Below are positions 17,884 to 26,088 of a stretch of DNA of 38,866 nucleotides, in pieces. Source of the stretch: Flammeovirgaceae bacterium UBA6059. Lineage in GTDB: Bacteria > Bacteroidota > Bacteroidia > Cytophagales > Cyclobacteriaceae. A program made the position numbers and the translations under genes. The stretch covers positions 1 through 38,866 of the forward strand of contig DIYH01000042.1 of NCBI GenBank assembly GCA_002435755.1, read 5' to 3'. The notes beneath the pieces were generated by a model. The model had not been told where the DNA came from. It worked only from the letters and a program-made list of their open reading frames with translations, and ran no database searches. Every line of letters begins with the position of its first letter. Positions within the stretch are counted from its first letter, which is position 1.

Positions 17884-18312
17884 TTATGGGTTGAATATTT
17901 CTGCGTTTTCGATAATATACATAAGATGATCAGGATCATTTGGGTTTAGCTTAAGTACGCCTTGAACAATGATAGCGTCATCTGTAAACCTTACCGCTGA
18001 TTTGGTCTTTACTTCAGCGACCGTTTCTGGTCCGGCACCTCCACAAAAGAAACAAATATTGAAAGGTAAAGCCGATAGCACGAAATAGTGCTGACCTATC
18101 ATGTCTTCCAGAGGTATCATATAACCTTTAAGAGTGATAGACGTCCCGTCTAACTTAAGCACCGAGTCTCCAAATTTTGGATATGATATTTCATACCCTT
18201 GAGACTCATGCATCCTTGTCAAGATCTCCACATCACTTAGAAGCCTCCAGTTACCTTGTGCTACTGATGAGAAAGCGAATAAAGAGAATATGATAAGGAG
18301 TGAAAACCTCAT
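17884..18312 (-). CDS. Exported DUF3299-like protein
   Basis: This 142-residue protein has a signal peptide (SLLIIFSLFAFSSVAQ). The mature part has the pattern LDGTSITLKGYMIPLED, YFVLSALPFNICFFCGGAG and VQGVLKLNPND, which resembles DUF3299, a small periplasmic OB-like family. The CFFCGG pair of cysteines could bind a metal. In Vibrio a DUF3299 gene sits in a zinc-regulated cluster with an ABC ATPase and permease, and here an ABC ATPase lies divergently just 67 bases away; a role in metal or lipoprotein transport is therefore possible but inferred. It is the first gene of a unit with the M28 peptidase. Confidence 0.7.
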   Translation of the reverse strand: MRFSLLIIFSLFAFSSVAQGNWRLLSDVEILTRMHESQGYEISYPKFGDSVLKLDGTSITLKGYMIPLEDMIGQHYFVLSALPFNICFFCGGAGPETVAEVKTKSAVRFTDDAIIVQGVLKLNPNDPDHLMYIIENAEIFNP

Positions 18313-18379
18313 GCTCGAAGATAACCCTTAACTTTGATTGGCCGTATTAATTCGGCTAGCAGGTCAAACTCAGTATAGT

Positions 18380-19096
18380 ATGTCAGAAATCATCCGCACT
18401 AAAGATATTGCCCGCCGCTACGTAATGGGAAGTGAGGTGATCCATGCGCTCAAGTCCATTTCTATCGAGATCTCCAAAGGCGAATATGTGGCCTTTATGG
18501 GACCTTCAGGTTCTGGTAAGTCTACTTTGATGAATATCATCGGATGTCTCGATTCACCGACTGGAGGAAATTATGTGCTCAACCGCAAGGACGTCAGCCA
18601 TATGACCGAAAATGAGCTCGCTGAAGTACGCAATAAAGAGATTGGTTTTGTGTTTCAGACTTTCAATTTGCTGCCACGAGCTTCGGCATTAGAGAATGTG
18701 GCCTTGCCACTTGTCTATGCTGGATATGACCGAAGAGCGCGTGAAGAAAAAGCACTGAAGACGCTCGAAGGTGTTGGTCTGGGAGATCGGGCGTTGCACA
18801 AGCCCAACGAGTTGTCAGGGGGCCAGCGACAGAGGGTAGCTATAGCAAGAGCACTGGTCAATGACCCGAGTATTATTCTTGCGGATGAGCCTACCGGAAA
18901 CCTTGATTCTAAGACCTCCTACGATATCATGGACCTCTTCCAACAGTTGCACGATAGTGGTAACACGATCATCATGGTGACACACGAGGAGGATATAGCG
19001 GAGTATGCACATCGCATCATTCGTCTCAAGGACGGTCTGATAGAATCTGATACCATCAATGAGAACATAAGGAGGTCTACACTGGAACAGGCGTAG
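18380..19096 (+). CDS. ABC transporter ATP-binding protein (LolD/MacB-like)
   Basis: This 238-residue ATPase has Walker A GPSGSGKST (41-49), the Q-loop VFQTFN (91-96), signature LSGGQRQR (145-152), Walker B IILADEP (165-171) and the H-loop VTHEE. The overall sequence, including YVMGSEVIHALKSIS at the N-terminus, is that of the LolD/MacB group, which powers lipoprotein release or MacB-type mechanotransmission with FtsX-like permeases. No permease is adjacent; the nearest is at 21890 on the other strand, behind four genes. I chose the ATG at 18380 because the earlier in-frame start precedes conserved sequence. One base separates it from the adenosyltransferase gene. Confidence 0.92.
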   Translation: MSEIIRTKDIARRYVMGSEVIHALKSISIEISKGEYVAFMGPSGSGKSTLMNIIGCLDSPTGGNYVLNRKDVSHMTENELAEVRNKEIGFVFQTFNLLPRASALENVALPLVYAGYDRRAREEKALKTLEGVGLGDRALHKPNELSGGQRQRVAIARALVNDPSIILADEPTGNLDSKTSYDIMDLFQQLHDSGNTIIMVTHEEDIAEYAHRIIRLKDGLIESDTINENIRRSTLEQA

Positions 19097-19097
19097 T

Positions 19098-19646
19098 ATG
19101 AAAATATATACCAAAACGGGAGATAAGGGTACCACAAGTTTACTAGGTGGTACGCGTGTATCTAAGGGGCACTTGCGAATCGAAGCTTACGGTACAGTAG
19201 ATGAACTGAATAGCTGGATGGGACTGCTAAGGGATGAGAGCCCATCGACTGAGCGTTATGATTTGATTGCTAAGATACAGGAGCGACTATTTACACTAGG
19301 TTCCCATCTGGCTTTAGATGATAATCAATCCAAGGTCAAGGTACCTGATCTCAATCCTGATGATATCAAACTACTGGAGGAGGCCATGGATAAGCTGGAT
19401 GGTCAGTTACCCCCACTCAAAAATTTCGTACTTCCCGGAGGGGCTACACAGGTTTCCCATGCCCATATTGCCCGGTGTGTTTGTCGACGTGCTGAGCGTC
19501 AGGTCATTAGACTCTCAGAAGAGGCCCCAGTAGCTGAGCTTATTATTCAATATCTCAATCGTTTATCTGACTATTTGTTCGTGCTATCGCGAATGATTGC
19601 CGTAGAGGTAAGGGCCGATGAAATTCCCTGGAAACCTCGTGGATAG
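19098..19646 (+). CDS. Cob(I)alamin adenosyltransferase, PduO type
   Basis: This 182-residue enzyme transfers the adenosyl group of ATP to cob(I)alamin to make coenzyme B12. It has the PduO-type N-terminal signature IYTKTGDKGTTSLLGGTRVSK-like loop (residues 2-20), which binds ATP, and the C-terminal helices RCVCRRAERQVIRL and LNRLSDYLFVLSRM, with R and D residues typical of the trimeric family. It is cytoplasmic and of normal length. It starts one base after the ABC ATPase gene and is surely in the same transcript, though no functional link between the two is known. No cobalamin riboswitch is visible upstream. Confidence 0.93.
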   Translation: MKIYTKTGDKGTTSLLGGTRVSKGHLRIEAYGTVDELNSWMGLLRDESPSTERYDLIAKIQERLFTLGSHLALDDNQSKVKVPDLNPDDIKLLEEAMDKLDGQLPPLKNFVLPGGATQVSHAHIARCVCRRAERQVIRLSEEAPVAELIIQYLNRLSDYLFVLSRMIAVEVRADEIPWKPRG

Positions 19647-19652
19647 TTTTCA

Positions 19653-19683
19653 TTTGATAACGGTAGGGCATTTAGTAGTTTTA
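19653..19683 (+). promoter_or_regulatory. Promoter of the branched-chain aminotransferase gene
   Basis: TTTG at 19653-19656 is followed after exactly 19 bases by TAGTTTTA at 19676-19683, a seven-of-eight match to TAnnTTTG. The start site near 19690 gives a leader of about 25 bases. Confidence 0.6.
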
Positions 19684-19714
19684 CGGCCATTATAGTACCC
19701 CAAATTTTGAAGCA

Positions 19715-20779
19715 ATGGTTGAAACCCTCGACATAAAAGTTCACAAAATAGGAGAGTCCAAGCTGGAAAACATGGATATGAACAATATCCAGTTTGGTAA
19801 GAACTACTCAGACCATATGTTTATTGCTGACTATCGCGATGGCGAATGGAGTAGCTTCAGGATCGTACCCTATGGAGACCTCTCCTTGTCACCAGCTTGC
19901 ACCACTCTTCACTATGGCCAAACGATCTTTGAGGGTCTTAAGGCCTACAAAAATGTAGATGGAGAAGTTGTGGTGTTCAGGCCTGATGCCAACGCACGTC
20001 GTATGAACGTAAGTGCAGAGCGCATGTGCATCCCTGAGTTGCCAGAAGACATCTTCCTAACGGGAATGAGGGAGCTCATCAAGCTTGATCATGACTGGGT
20101 ACCTGATCAGCCTAATACATCTTTGTACATTCGTCCATTTGTTTTCGCGACAGATCCATTTATTGGGATCAGACCTGCGGATAATTTCCTGTTTATCATC
20201 ATCACAAGTCCTGTGGGAGCCTACTATTCTGAGCCAGTGAAAGTAAAGGTAGAGGAGCACTACACCAGGGCAGTGGCCGGTGGCACGGGATATGCCAAAA
20301 CAGCTGCTAACTATGCCGCTGCACTCTATCCCGCTGTACAAGCGCAAAAGGACGGTTATCACCAGTTGATCTGGACCGATGGCAAAGACCACAAGTATAT
20401 TGAGGAGTCCGGTACGATGAATATCATGTTTGTCATCAACGACACCCTGATCACAGCACCTATTGGTGATACGATTCTGGATGGTATCACAAGGGACAGT
20501 GTAATCACCCTCGCTAAAGATGCCGGTATGAATGTTGAGATCAGACCTATCTCAGTTGAAGAAGTAATTGGCGCTATTAAGAAAGGAGAGCTTCAAGAGG
20601 CCTTTGGATGTGGTACTGCGGCCACTATAGCGCAGATCAAATCGATTGGTCATGATGGTATAGACTATGAGCTTCCTGACACAGCCACAAGAAAATATTC
20701 CAATAGTTTCCTACAGCAACTGGATGATATTAAGCTGGGAAGAGTGGCTGATCCCCACAACTGGATATTTAAAGTGTAA
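19715..20779 (+). CDS. ilvE: Branched-chain amino acid aminotransferase
   Basis: This 354-residue enzyme is a fold-type IV PLP transaminase that makes or degrades valine, leucine and isoleucine. The PLP-binding lysine is K195 in GGTGYAKTAANY, the substrate-side motif is EESGTMNIMFV, and CTTLHYGQTIFEGLKAY and ITRDSVITLA are family signatures. The length and the C-terminal FGCGTAATI segment place it in the eukaryote-like BCAT II branch that is usual in Bacteroidota. It is monocistronic, with a clear promoter at 19653-19683 and a terminator at 20804-20827. Confidence 0.95.
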   Translation: MVETLDIKVHKIGESKLENMDMNNIQFGKNYSDHMFIADYRDGEWSSFRIVPYGDLSLSPACTTLHYGQTIFEGLKAYKNVDGEVVVFRPDANARRMNVSAERMCIPELPEDIFLTGMRELIKLDHDWVPDQPNTSLYIRPFVFATDPFIGIRPADNFLFIIITSPVGAYYSEPVKVKVEEHYTRAVAGGTGYAKTAANYAAALYPAVQAQKDGYHQLIWTDGKDHKYIEESGTMNIMFVINDTLITAPIGDTILDGITRDSVITLAKDAGMNVEIRPISVEEVIGAIKKGELQEAFGCGTAATIAQIKSIGHDGIDYELPDTATRKYSNSFLQQLDDIKLGRVADPHNWIFKV

Positions 20780-20803
20780 ATCGCCATAAGAATAAGAATT
20801 TGC

Positions 20804-20827
20804 AAATCCACCTTTGGGTGGATTTTT
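20804..20827 (+). terminator. Intrinsic terminator after ilvE
   Basis: AAATCCACC (20804-20812) pairs with GGTGGATTT (20817-20825) around a four-base loop, followed by further T. It ends only about 14 bases before the start of the next gene at 20841, whose promoter must therefore overlap it. Confidence 0.75.
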
Positions 20828-20840
20828 GCATTTAAGGTAC

Positions 20841-21353
20841 ATGAGATTGTTATGGATTGCCCTCCTCATCCTGTTGTCTTCAAGTCTGCTCGCTCAACAG
20901 TCGTACTTATACCTCAACAAAATTGGGCGAACCACTAAAGTCAAGTTTTTTGAGCAAGAGTTGATCAGACTTAGACTAAAAGGAGATGAATTCTTTGTTT
21001 CTGGTAGGATCACCGGATTTGACAAAGATGCTATTAAAGTATCAGGTGTGGTGATTCCAATCACCGAGATTAAGTCCATCGACATACGCGATAAGAATTT
21101 CAGCATGTTCAGCTTCAGGAGTACACCTGGTAAATTAGCTTTTGCCGGTTATGGTTATACGGCTATTGACTGGTTTAATAGACGGGTGGTGGCTGGAGAG
21201 GTAGGGTCCGGTGTGGATATGCGAGTGGCATCTGTATCAACGGGACTAATCGGAACGAGTTATTTACTGAAAGCTTTAAGAAAGAAGTATTTTACGGTTG
21301 GAGGTAGAAAAGTACTTGCTATTATCAATACTAACTATTCAACTTGTAGTTGA
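20841..21353 (+). CDS. Exported protein of unknown function, first of a tandem paralog pair
   Basis: This 170-residue protein has a signal peptide (LLWIALLILLSSSLLAQ) followed directly by QSYLYLNKIGRTTKVKFFEQ. The mature part has strand-rich segments (RLRLKGDEFFVSGRITGF, SIDIRD) and a later mildly hydrophobic stretch around LAFAGYGYTAIDWFN that may touch a membrane. I do not recognise the family. It is a clear paralog of the next gene, sharing YLYLN-IG, E-IR-LKGD, ITGF, IDIR, FAGY-Y--IDWFN and RKYF-VG. The start at 20841 was chosen because it begins the signal peptide. The stop overlaps the TTG start of the paralog. Confidence 0.6.
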   Translation: MRLLWIALLILLSSSLLAQQSYLYLNKIGRTTKVKFFEQELIRLRLKGDEFFVSGRITGFDKDAIKVSGVVIPITEIKSIDIRDKNFSMFSFRSTPGKLAFAGYGYTAIDWFNRRVVAGEVGSGVDMRVASVSTGLIGTSYLLKALRKKYFTVGGRKVLAIINTNYSTCS

Positions 21354-21889
21354 AAGTGTTCAAATCATACAGGTTCGATCTTTGCCCTAAAAAGTCACTT
21401 CTGGTAGTGACACTATTGATGCTGATACAACTGGGGGTAGTTGCCCAACCCTATCTATACCTCAATCAAATTGGTAAGCGTAGAAACTATAAGTTCCACG
21501 AAAAAGAAACGATTCGCTTCAAGCTCAAAGGGGATGATACGTTTAGTGTCGGTTTGATAACTGGATTTGGAGATAGTTATATCAGCTTTGATCGTAACAT
21601 CATTGCTCTTGACAGCATTGAGGTCATTGACATTCGAAACAAAAAACGCCGGCTTTCTTTCCCCACTGCCATGGTGCGTACGGCTGCCTTTGCGGGTTAT
21701 GCGTACTTAGTGATAGACTGGTTCAATGTCAGTGTAGTAGACGGAGATGATGCTGATGTCAACACCGAAGTATTGGCTGGTGCCACAGGTTTGCTTGGTC
21801 TTAGCTTTGGCCTCCAGGCAATCCAGCGCAAGTACTTCAGAGTTGGTCGAGGCAACTCAATTACTGTTATTCAACCACCAGGTTACTAG
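21350..21889 (+). CDS. Exported protein of unknown function, second of a tandem paralog pair
   Basis: This 179-residue protein is a diverged copy of the preceding one, with the same order of motifs (YLYLNQIGKRR, IRFKLKGDD, LITGFG, VIDIRN, FAGYAYLVIDWFN, RKYFRVGRG). The signal peptide is KKSLLVVTLLMLIQLGVVAQ. It appears to start at a TTG that overlaps the stop of the first copy (TTGA), the only start that retains the basic segment of the signal peptide. That implies translational coupling. The stop is directly adjacent to the end of the convergent permease gene. Function unknown; a periplasmic or outer-membrane-associated role is likely. Confidence 0.6.
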   Translation: MKVFKSYRFDLCPKKSLLVVTLLMLIQLGVVAQPYLYLNQIGKRRNYKFHEKETIRFKLKGDDTFSVGLITGFGDSYISFDRNIIALDSIEVIDIRNKKRRLSFPTAMVRTAAFAGYAYLVIDWFNVSVVDGDDADVNTEVLAGATGLLGLSFGLQAIQRKYFRVGRGNSITVIQPPGY

Positions 21890-24484
21890 CTATTTTTCCC
21901 TCAGGTAGTTGGTCAGATGAGTATTGGATGCCTGGAATGACCTGATGCCTGTTATTGCAATGGCTAATATGATAGTAGAAGTGCTTGCAATAATAAAAGT
22001 GAGAGGAGTGAGCTCAATTCGATAGCTAAAATCACTGACCCATAGGTCCATTACATAATACGCGATAGGTATCCCGATGACATTGGAGATAAATACCAGG
22101 ATCACAAAGTTCTTCGAGAGTAGCCCCACGAGTTGACCGGTATGTGCGCCGAGCACCTTACGAACAGCTATTTCATTGAGTCGATCCTTGATCACCAGAT
22201 TGACTATGCCTAGCATACCTGTAAATGCGATGAATATAGATAGTACTGTCAAGTAGAGTAACACTTGCGCCAAACGTTCCTCGTTTTCATGAAGTTGCTG
22301 AAATGATTGATCTAGGAAATAGCTTTCCATCGGACTGCCGCCGGACAGTTCATTCCAGATCATCTCGAGCTCCCGGATATTGTCTGACAGGTTAGATGTG
22401 CTAAGCTTAACAGTTAGATTGGTCATTGGCTCTTCCCTGTAAAAGAAGGCATAAGGCTTGATTTCCGATTTGAAGCTGGTGAAATGAAAGTCTTTGACTA
22501 CTCCAATCACTTTACCGTAGATCAGCGAATCCTCTTCACTATCGAGAACAACGCTTTGACCAACTTGCTCGTAGCTAAGATTCAATGCTTCTAAGCCAAC
22601 CTCATTGACCAACATAGTCATTCCCTGACCATCTGTTTCTATTGAACGATCAAAGTTTCTTCCGGTGGTGATTTTAATATCTAATGTCTCAACATATTCC
22701 GGAGATATTGCTGCGTAGTTCATCAAAATCCCTTGTGGATACCCAACTGTGAAAGTCCAATTTATCCCACCAAGTACTCCATTGCTTAAGCTAGCTGACT
22801 CAACAAATGGAAGTTGGTTGATGCGGCTGATCAGGACTTCCTGATTGGCGACCTCTCGCGCATTTTCTACGACAAGTACCTGATCCATATCAAATCCCAT
22901 ATCAGCCTCCTGGAAATAAACCAACTGCTGATAAACGATCAATGTGCTAATGATCATGATCACCGAAATAGAAAATTGTACAATGAGCAGACCCTTTTTC
23001 AAATCAAAACCTTGTTGAGGATTGCGGGTGTTGGTTGATCTTAAATCACCCATACGTGAGAAGCGAAATGCCGGATAAAGTCCAATAGCAATGCCGGTTG
23101 CTATAACAATTATTGACAGCCAGAGAAAAGTATCAAGATATGGTTGGTCTAGTAGGCTGATTGGACGACCAAAAAAAACCTCCATCTGGCGCAAGGTGGC
23201 TTCTGTTAAGAATGCTGAGATAATCAATGAGCAGGTAGTAACGATGATGGCTTCTACGGCAAATTGCCAGATTAGATTGGCTTTCTGAGCTCCAAAGGAT
23301 TTACGTACACTGACCTCCTTTGTCCTTTTGGTAAGCCCTGCTAGCGTGAGGTTGAGATAGTTGATAAGAGAAATCAATAGTATGAAAATACCGACTGCTT
23401 CAAATATCCTGACATTATTCATATTGCCATTGGCGCCCAACTCCCATTTGAGGTTTGAACTGAGATGGATGTCGGCGAGTGCCTGCGAATAGAAAATATT
23501 AGCATCCACCGAATCTCGTGGGTTATACTTTAAGTATAGCGGCTGTAGCTTTTCTTCAAAGGCCTCATGGTCAGCGCCTCTTTGCAATTTCACATAGGTA
23601 TAATAGTTATACCAGCCCCACATTTCATCGATGTTTCGATCAGCGAAGTGAAGCGGTATGAGAAAATCAAAGTTGAAATGCGAGTTGAGTGGCACATCTT
23701 CTATTACCGCACTGACAATCAATTTGCGATTGCCATCATTAAATACTGTTAGCTCCTTTCCGATAGGTGAAGTATCGCCAAAGTATTTGGCAGCTGTGCT
23801 TTGTGTGATCACTACTTCATGAGGGTTTACCAATAGGGCTTTTTTAGGGCCATCTACTACCGTGAATGAAAAGATCTCCAGAAAAGCCGGATCCACTCGA
23901 TATACACCTTCCTCGAAATATTGGTGATCTCTGTTGGTCCCTATGAGGTATTTTCTACCCCATGGAGGGAATAGCCTGGTGGCCAGATCTACCTCCGGAA
24001 GATCAGAGAGAAGTGCTGGTGCAAGGGCAGGAGGCGTAGTAGCATCTGGTGTACGATCACCTTCAAAAACAAAGTCTTTTACTACACGACGTACAAGATG
24101 TGCATCCTCAAAATGCTGGTCAAAGCTGCGCTCTCCGCTCAGGTAAATGAAAATAAAAAGAAAGCAGGTAATACCGATCGAAAGGCTCCCAATATTGAAT
24201 AGAGACGTAGGCCAGTGTTTAGATAGATACCTAACTGAGAATTTTAAGTAGTTATTGATCATGATCCATTGATTTGAGATTTGAGTTTTTTTGAAGGTGT
24301 AGGGACGGACAAATCCCAGCATGTAATACCAATAGGTGAGCTTGGCTCGCCAGGCTGGGTACTTTTCCAAATGCAGCAGGTAATACTCTTCAAGATCGCC
24401 TTCTATTTCCTCGGCCAACAGAGGATTGCAGTACCATCGAAGTACCTTCTGCGCGAGTCTAGGTACCCTAGTAGTAGTATCCAC
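21890..24484 (-). CDS. MacB/FtsX-like ABC permease with an N-terminal prefix domain
   Basis: This 864-residue protein starts with a soluble prefix of about 75 residues (VLRWYCNPLLAEEIEGDLEEY) found on many Bacteroidota permeases. It continues with two copies of the MacB-type unit: a membrane helix near residue 98, a periplasmic domain, then three helices, with the FtsX-like segment TKRTKEVSVRKSFGAQKANL in the first half and KDRLNEIAVRKVLGAHTGQL in the second. These permeases couple cytoplasmic ATP hydrolysis to movement of substrates or lipoproteins in the periplasm. No ATPase gene is adjacent. The start lies inside the end of the PadR gene (17-base overlap), so the regulator and permease are coupled. 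Confidence 0.9.
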   Translation of the reverse strand: MDTTTRVPRLAQKVLRWYCNPLLAEEIEGDLEEYYLLHLEKYPAWRAKLTYWYYMLGFVRPYTFKKTQISNQWIMINNYLKFSVRYLSKHWPTSLFNIGSLSIGITCFLFIFIYLSGERSFDQHFEDAHLVRRVVKDFVFEGDRTPDATTPPALAPALLSDLPEVDLATRLFPPWGRKYLIGTNRDHQYFEEGVYRVDPAFLEIFSFTVVDGPKKALLVNPHEVVITQSTAAKYFGDTSPIGKELTVFNDGNRKLIVSAVIEDVPLNSHFNFDFLIPLHFADRNIDEMWGWYNYYTYVKLQRGADHEAFEEKLQPLYLKYNPRDSVDANIFYSQALADIHLSSNLKWELGANGNMNNVRIFEAVGIFILLISLINYLNLTLAGLTKRTKEVSVRKSFGAQKANLIWQFAVEAIIVTTCSLIISAFLTEATLRQMEVFFGRPISLLDQPYLDTFLWLSIIVIATGIAIGLYPAFRFSRMGDLRSTNTRNPQQGFDLKKGLLIVQFSISVIMIISTLIVYQQLVYFQEADMGFDMDQVLVVENAREVANQEVLISRINQLPFVESASLSNGVLGGINWTFTVGYPQGILMNYAAISPEYVETLDIKITTGRNFDRSIETDGQGMTMLVNEVGLEALNLSYEQVGQSVVLDSEEDSLIYGKVIGVVKDFHFTSFKSEIKPYAFFYREEPMTNLTVKLSTSNLSDNIRELEMIWNELSGGSPMESYFLDQSFQQLHENEERLAQVLLYLTVLSIFIAFTGMLGIVNLVIKDRLNEIAVRKVLGAHTGQLVGLLSKNFVILVFISNVIGIPIAYYVMDLWVSDFSYRIELTPLTFIIASTSTIILAIAITGIRSFQASNTHLTNYLREK

Positions 24485-24821
24485 TGACCTGAATATTCTT
24501 CCAGGATATTTCCGGTATCCGGTCCCAGAGGTGGTTGCGAAGCTGGCGATTATGTTCCAGCGCCTGTTTTCCAGCGGTTGTTAATGTGAACAGGCGTTTC
24601 CTTCTTCCTCCCCGCGTCGGGGTAGCACTGTCAAGATCAGATTTCAGAAAGCCTTTTTCTTCCAGGCGACCCAAGGCGGCATGGATGGCTCCTAATGCGG
24701 CTGTTCGACCCGAGCTAGCAATGATTTCTTCTCTGATAGCTACACCGTAGGCATCAGGATAGAGTGAGGCAACTACTAAAAGTAGCAATTCCTCAAATTC
24801 TCCAAGATTTGTTCCTTTCAT
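24468..24821 (-). CDS. PadR-family transcriptional regulator
   Basis: This 117-residue protein has the PadR winged helix: GEFEELLLLVVASLYPDAYGV, then HAALGRLEEKGFLKSD and GGRRKRLFTLTTAGKQAL. It lacks the long C-terminal dimer domain, so it belongs to the short group 2 PadR proteins that often regulate transporters. I chose the ATG at 24821 (MKGTNLGEF), the point at which the conserved region begins. The gene overlaps the MacB-like permease by 17 bases, and a perfect 13-bp dyad lies just upstream of its start, so repression of its own operon is likely. Confidence 0.9.
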   Translation of the reverse strand: MKGTNLGEFEELLLLVVASLYPDAYGVAIREEIIASSGRTAALGAIHAALGRLEEKGFLKSDLDSATPTRGGRRKRLFTLTTAGKQALEHNRQLRNHLWDRIPEISWKNIQVSGYYY

Positions 24822-24822
24822 G

Positions 24823-24868
24823 TTTCGTATTTGTAGGAATGATAAATTCGATTTATACAAATACGAAA
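24823..24868. promoter_or_regulatory. Perfect 13-bp dyad, likely PadR operator
   Basis: TTTCGTATTTGTA (24823-24835) and TACAAATACGAAA (24856-24868) are exact inverted repeats with 20 bases between, and their centres are 33 bases (about three helical turns) apart. The dyad begins two bases upstream of the PadR start codon, the usual place for autoregulation. Confidence 0.75.
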
Positions 24869-24958
24869 TATGATCACTAAGGTTACACTATTCCGATAGG
24901 GAATCCGATCTGAGAAAAGAACATCTGATTTTTCTGATCTGATCATAAATGGTTTGGA

Positions 24959-24966
24959 TAAATTTG
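24959..24966 (+). promoter_or_regulatory. Candidate -7 element of the prfB promoter
   Basis: TAAATTTG is a perfect match to the Bacteroidota -7 consensus TAnnTTTG. No matching TTTG lies 19-21 bases upstream, so the -33 element is weak. The start site would be near 24973, about 20 bases before the ATG at 24993. Confidence 0.45.
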
Positions 24967-24992
24967 CGCTTCAAAAATCAAAAGACATATCT

Positions 24993-26088
24993 ATGACAGT
25001 TGATCAACTGAAGGATGTGAAGGCACGTATCTCGGCCTTGAGGAGGTATCTTTGACTATGATCGTAAGGTACGAGAAGTAGAAGAAGAAGAAACCATTAC
25101 AACTCAGCCCGATTTCTGGAATGATCCGGAAGAGGCAGAAAAAATCCTCAAGGGTATCAAAGCCAAAAAGGTTTGGACCGAAAGTTTTGCCAATCTTCAA
25201 ACACAGCAAGAGGATATTGAAACCCTCATGGAGTTTTATGAGGCTGGTGAGGTAGAGATGTCGGAGATCGACGCGGAGTATGAGAAGCTCATCATTTCGC
25301 TCGAGGAGCTGGAGTTCAAAAAGATGCTTTCTTCTGATGAGGACCAGCTCAGTGCAGTGATGGAGATCAATCCCGGGGCGGGAGGTACAGAGAGCCAGGA
25401 CTGGGCGGAAATCCTTATGAGGATGTACATCATGTGGGGGGAGAGCCATGGTTACAAGGTAAAGCAGCTTAACTACCAGGCCGGTGATACAGCAGGGCTC
25501 AAGTCGGCGACTTTGGAGTTCGAAGGTGACTTGGCTTATGGCTATCTCAAGGCCGAGATCGGAGTGCATCGACTCGTACGCATCTCACCATTTGATTCCG
25601 GAGGTAGGCGGCATACCTCTTTCGCATCGATATACGTCTACCCTGTGGTAGATGACTCTATTGAGATAGAGGTCAACCCTGCTGATATCGAATTCCAGAC
25701 AGCTCGCTCTGGTGGAGCGGGAGGCCAGAATGTCAATAAGGTAGAGACCAAAGTCCAGCTGACGCATAAGCCTACCGGAATAGTCATAACGGTGCAGGTA
25801 GAGCGCTCACAGCTTGCGAACAAAGAACGGGCGATGAAGATGCTTAAATCGAGACTCTATCAGATGGAAGTGGAGAAGCGCAACGCAGAGCGTGATAAGG
25901 TGGAAGCCAGTAAGATGAAAATTGACTTTGGCTCACAGATACGCAATTATGTATTGCATCCCTACAAATTGATCAAGGACGCACGCACAGGCTTTGAAAG
26001 GACAGATGTACAGAATGTATTGGATGGTGATCTGGACGATTACATGAAAGCCTTTTTGATGGGACAGCAAGAGACGGCCGATTCATGA
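24993..26088 (+). CDS. prfB: Peptide chain release factor 2, with programmed +1 frameshift
   Basis: The gene starts at the ATG at 24993 (MTVDQLKDVKARISAL), runs 20 codons to an in-frame TGA at 25053-25055, and must shift +1 at CTT to continue as GAC TAT GAT from 25054. The joined product is 364 residues, the normal RF2 length. The codon-recognition tripeptide is SPF (198-200), which reads UGA/UAA, and the catalytic GGQ is at 243-245 (SGGAGGQNVNKVETKV). It is cytoplasmic and essential for termination at UGA. The shift site autoregulates synthesis: when RF2 is scarce the ribosome pauses at UGA and shifts. Its stop overlaps the start of the MFS gene (ATGA). Confidence 0.97.
25041..25056 (+). promoter_or_regulatory. 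RF2 programmed frameshift site
   Basis: The order is AGGAGG (25041-25046), TAT, CTT (25050-25052), TGA (25053-25055), C. AGGAGG pairs with the 3' end of 16S rRNA just three bases before the shift codon, and CTTTGAC is the classic slippery site. Peptidyl-tRNA slips from CTT to TTT. Confidence 0.95.

Noticed and set aside
25053..25055. prfB as a pseudogene because of the internal TGA
   Set aside because: The AGGAGG and CTTTGAC context is the standard programmed frameshift of RF2.
25228..26088. A shorter prfB starting at the ATG at 25228
   Set aside because: The conserved N-terminal domain continues upstream through the +1 frameshift to the ATG at 24993, giving the normal RF2 length.
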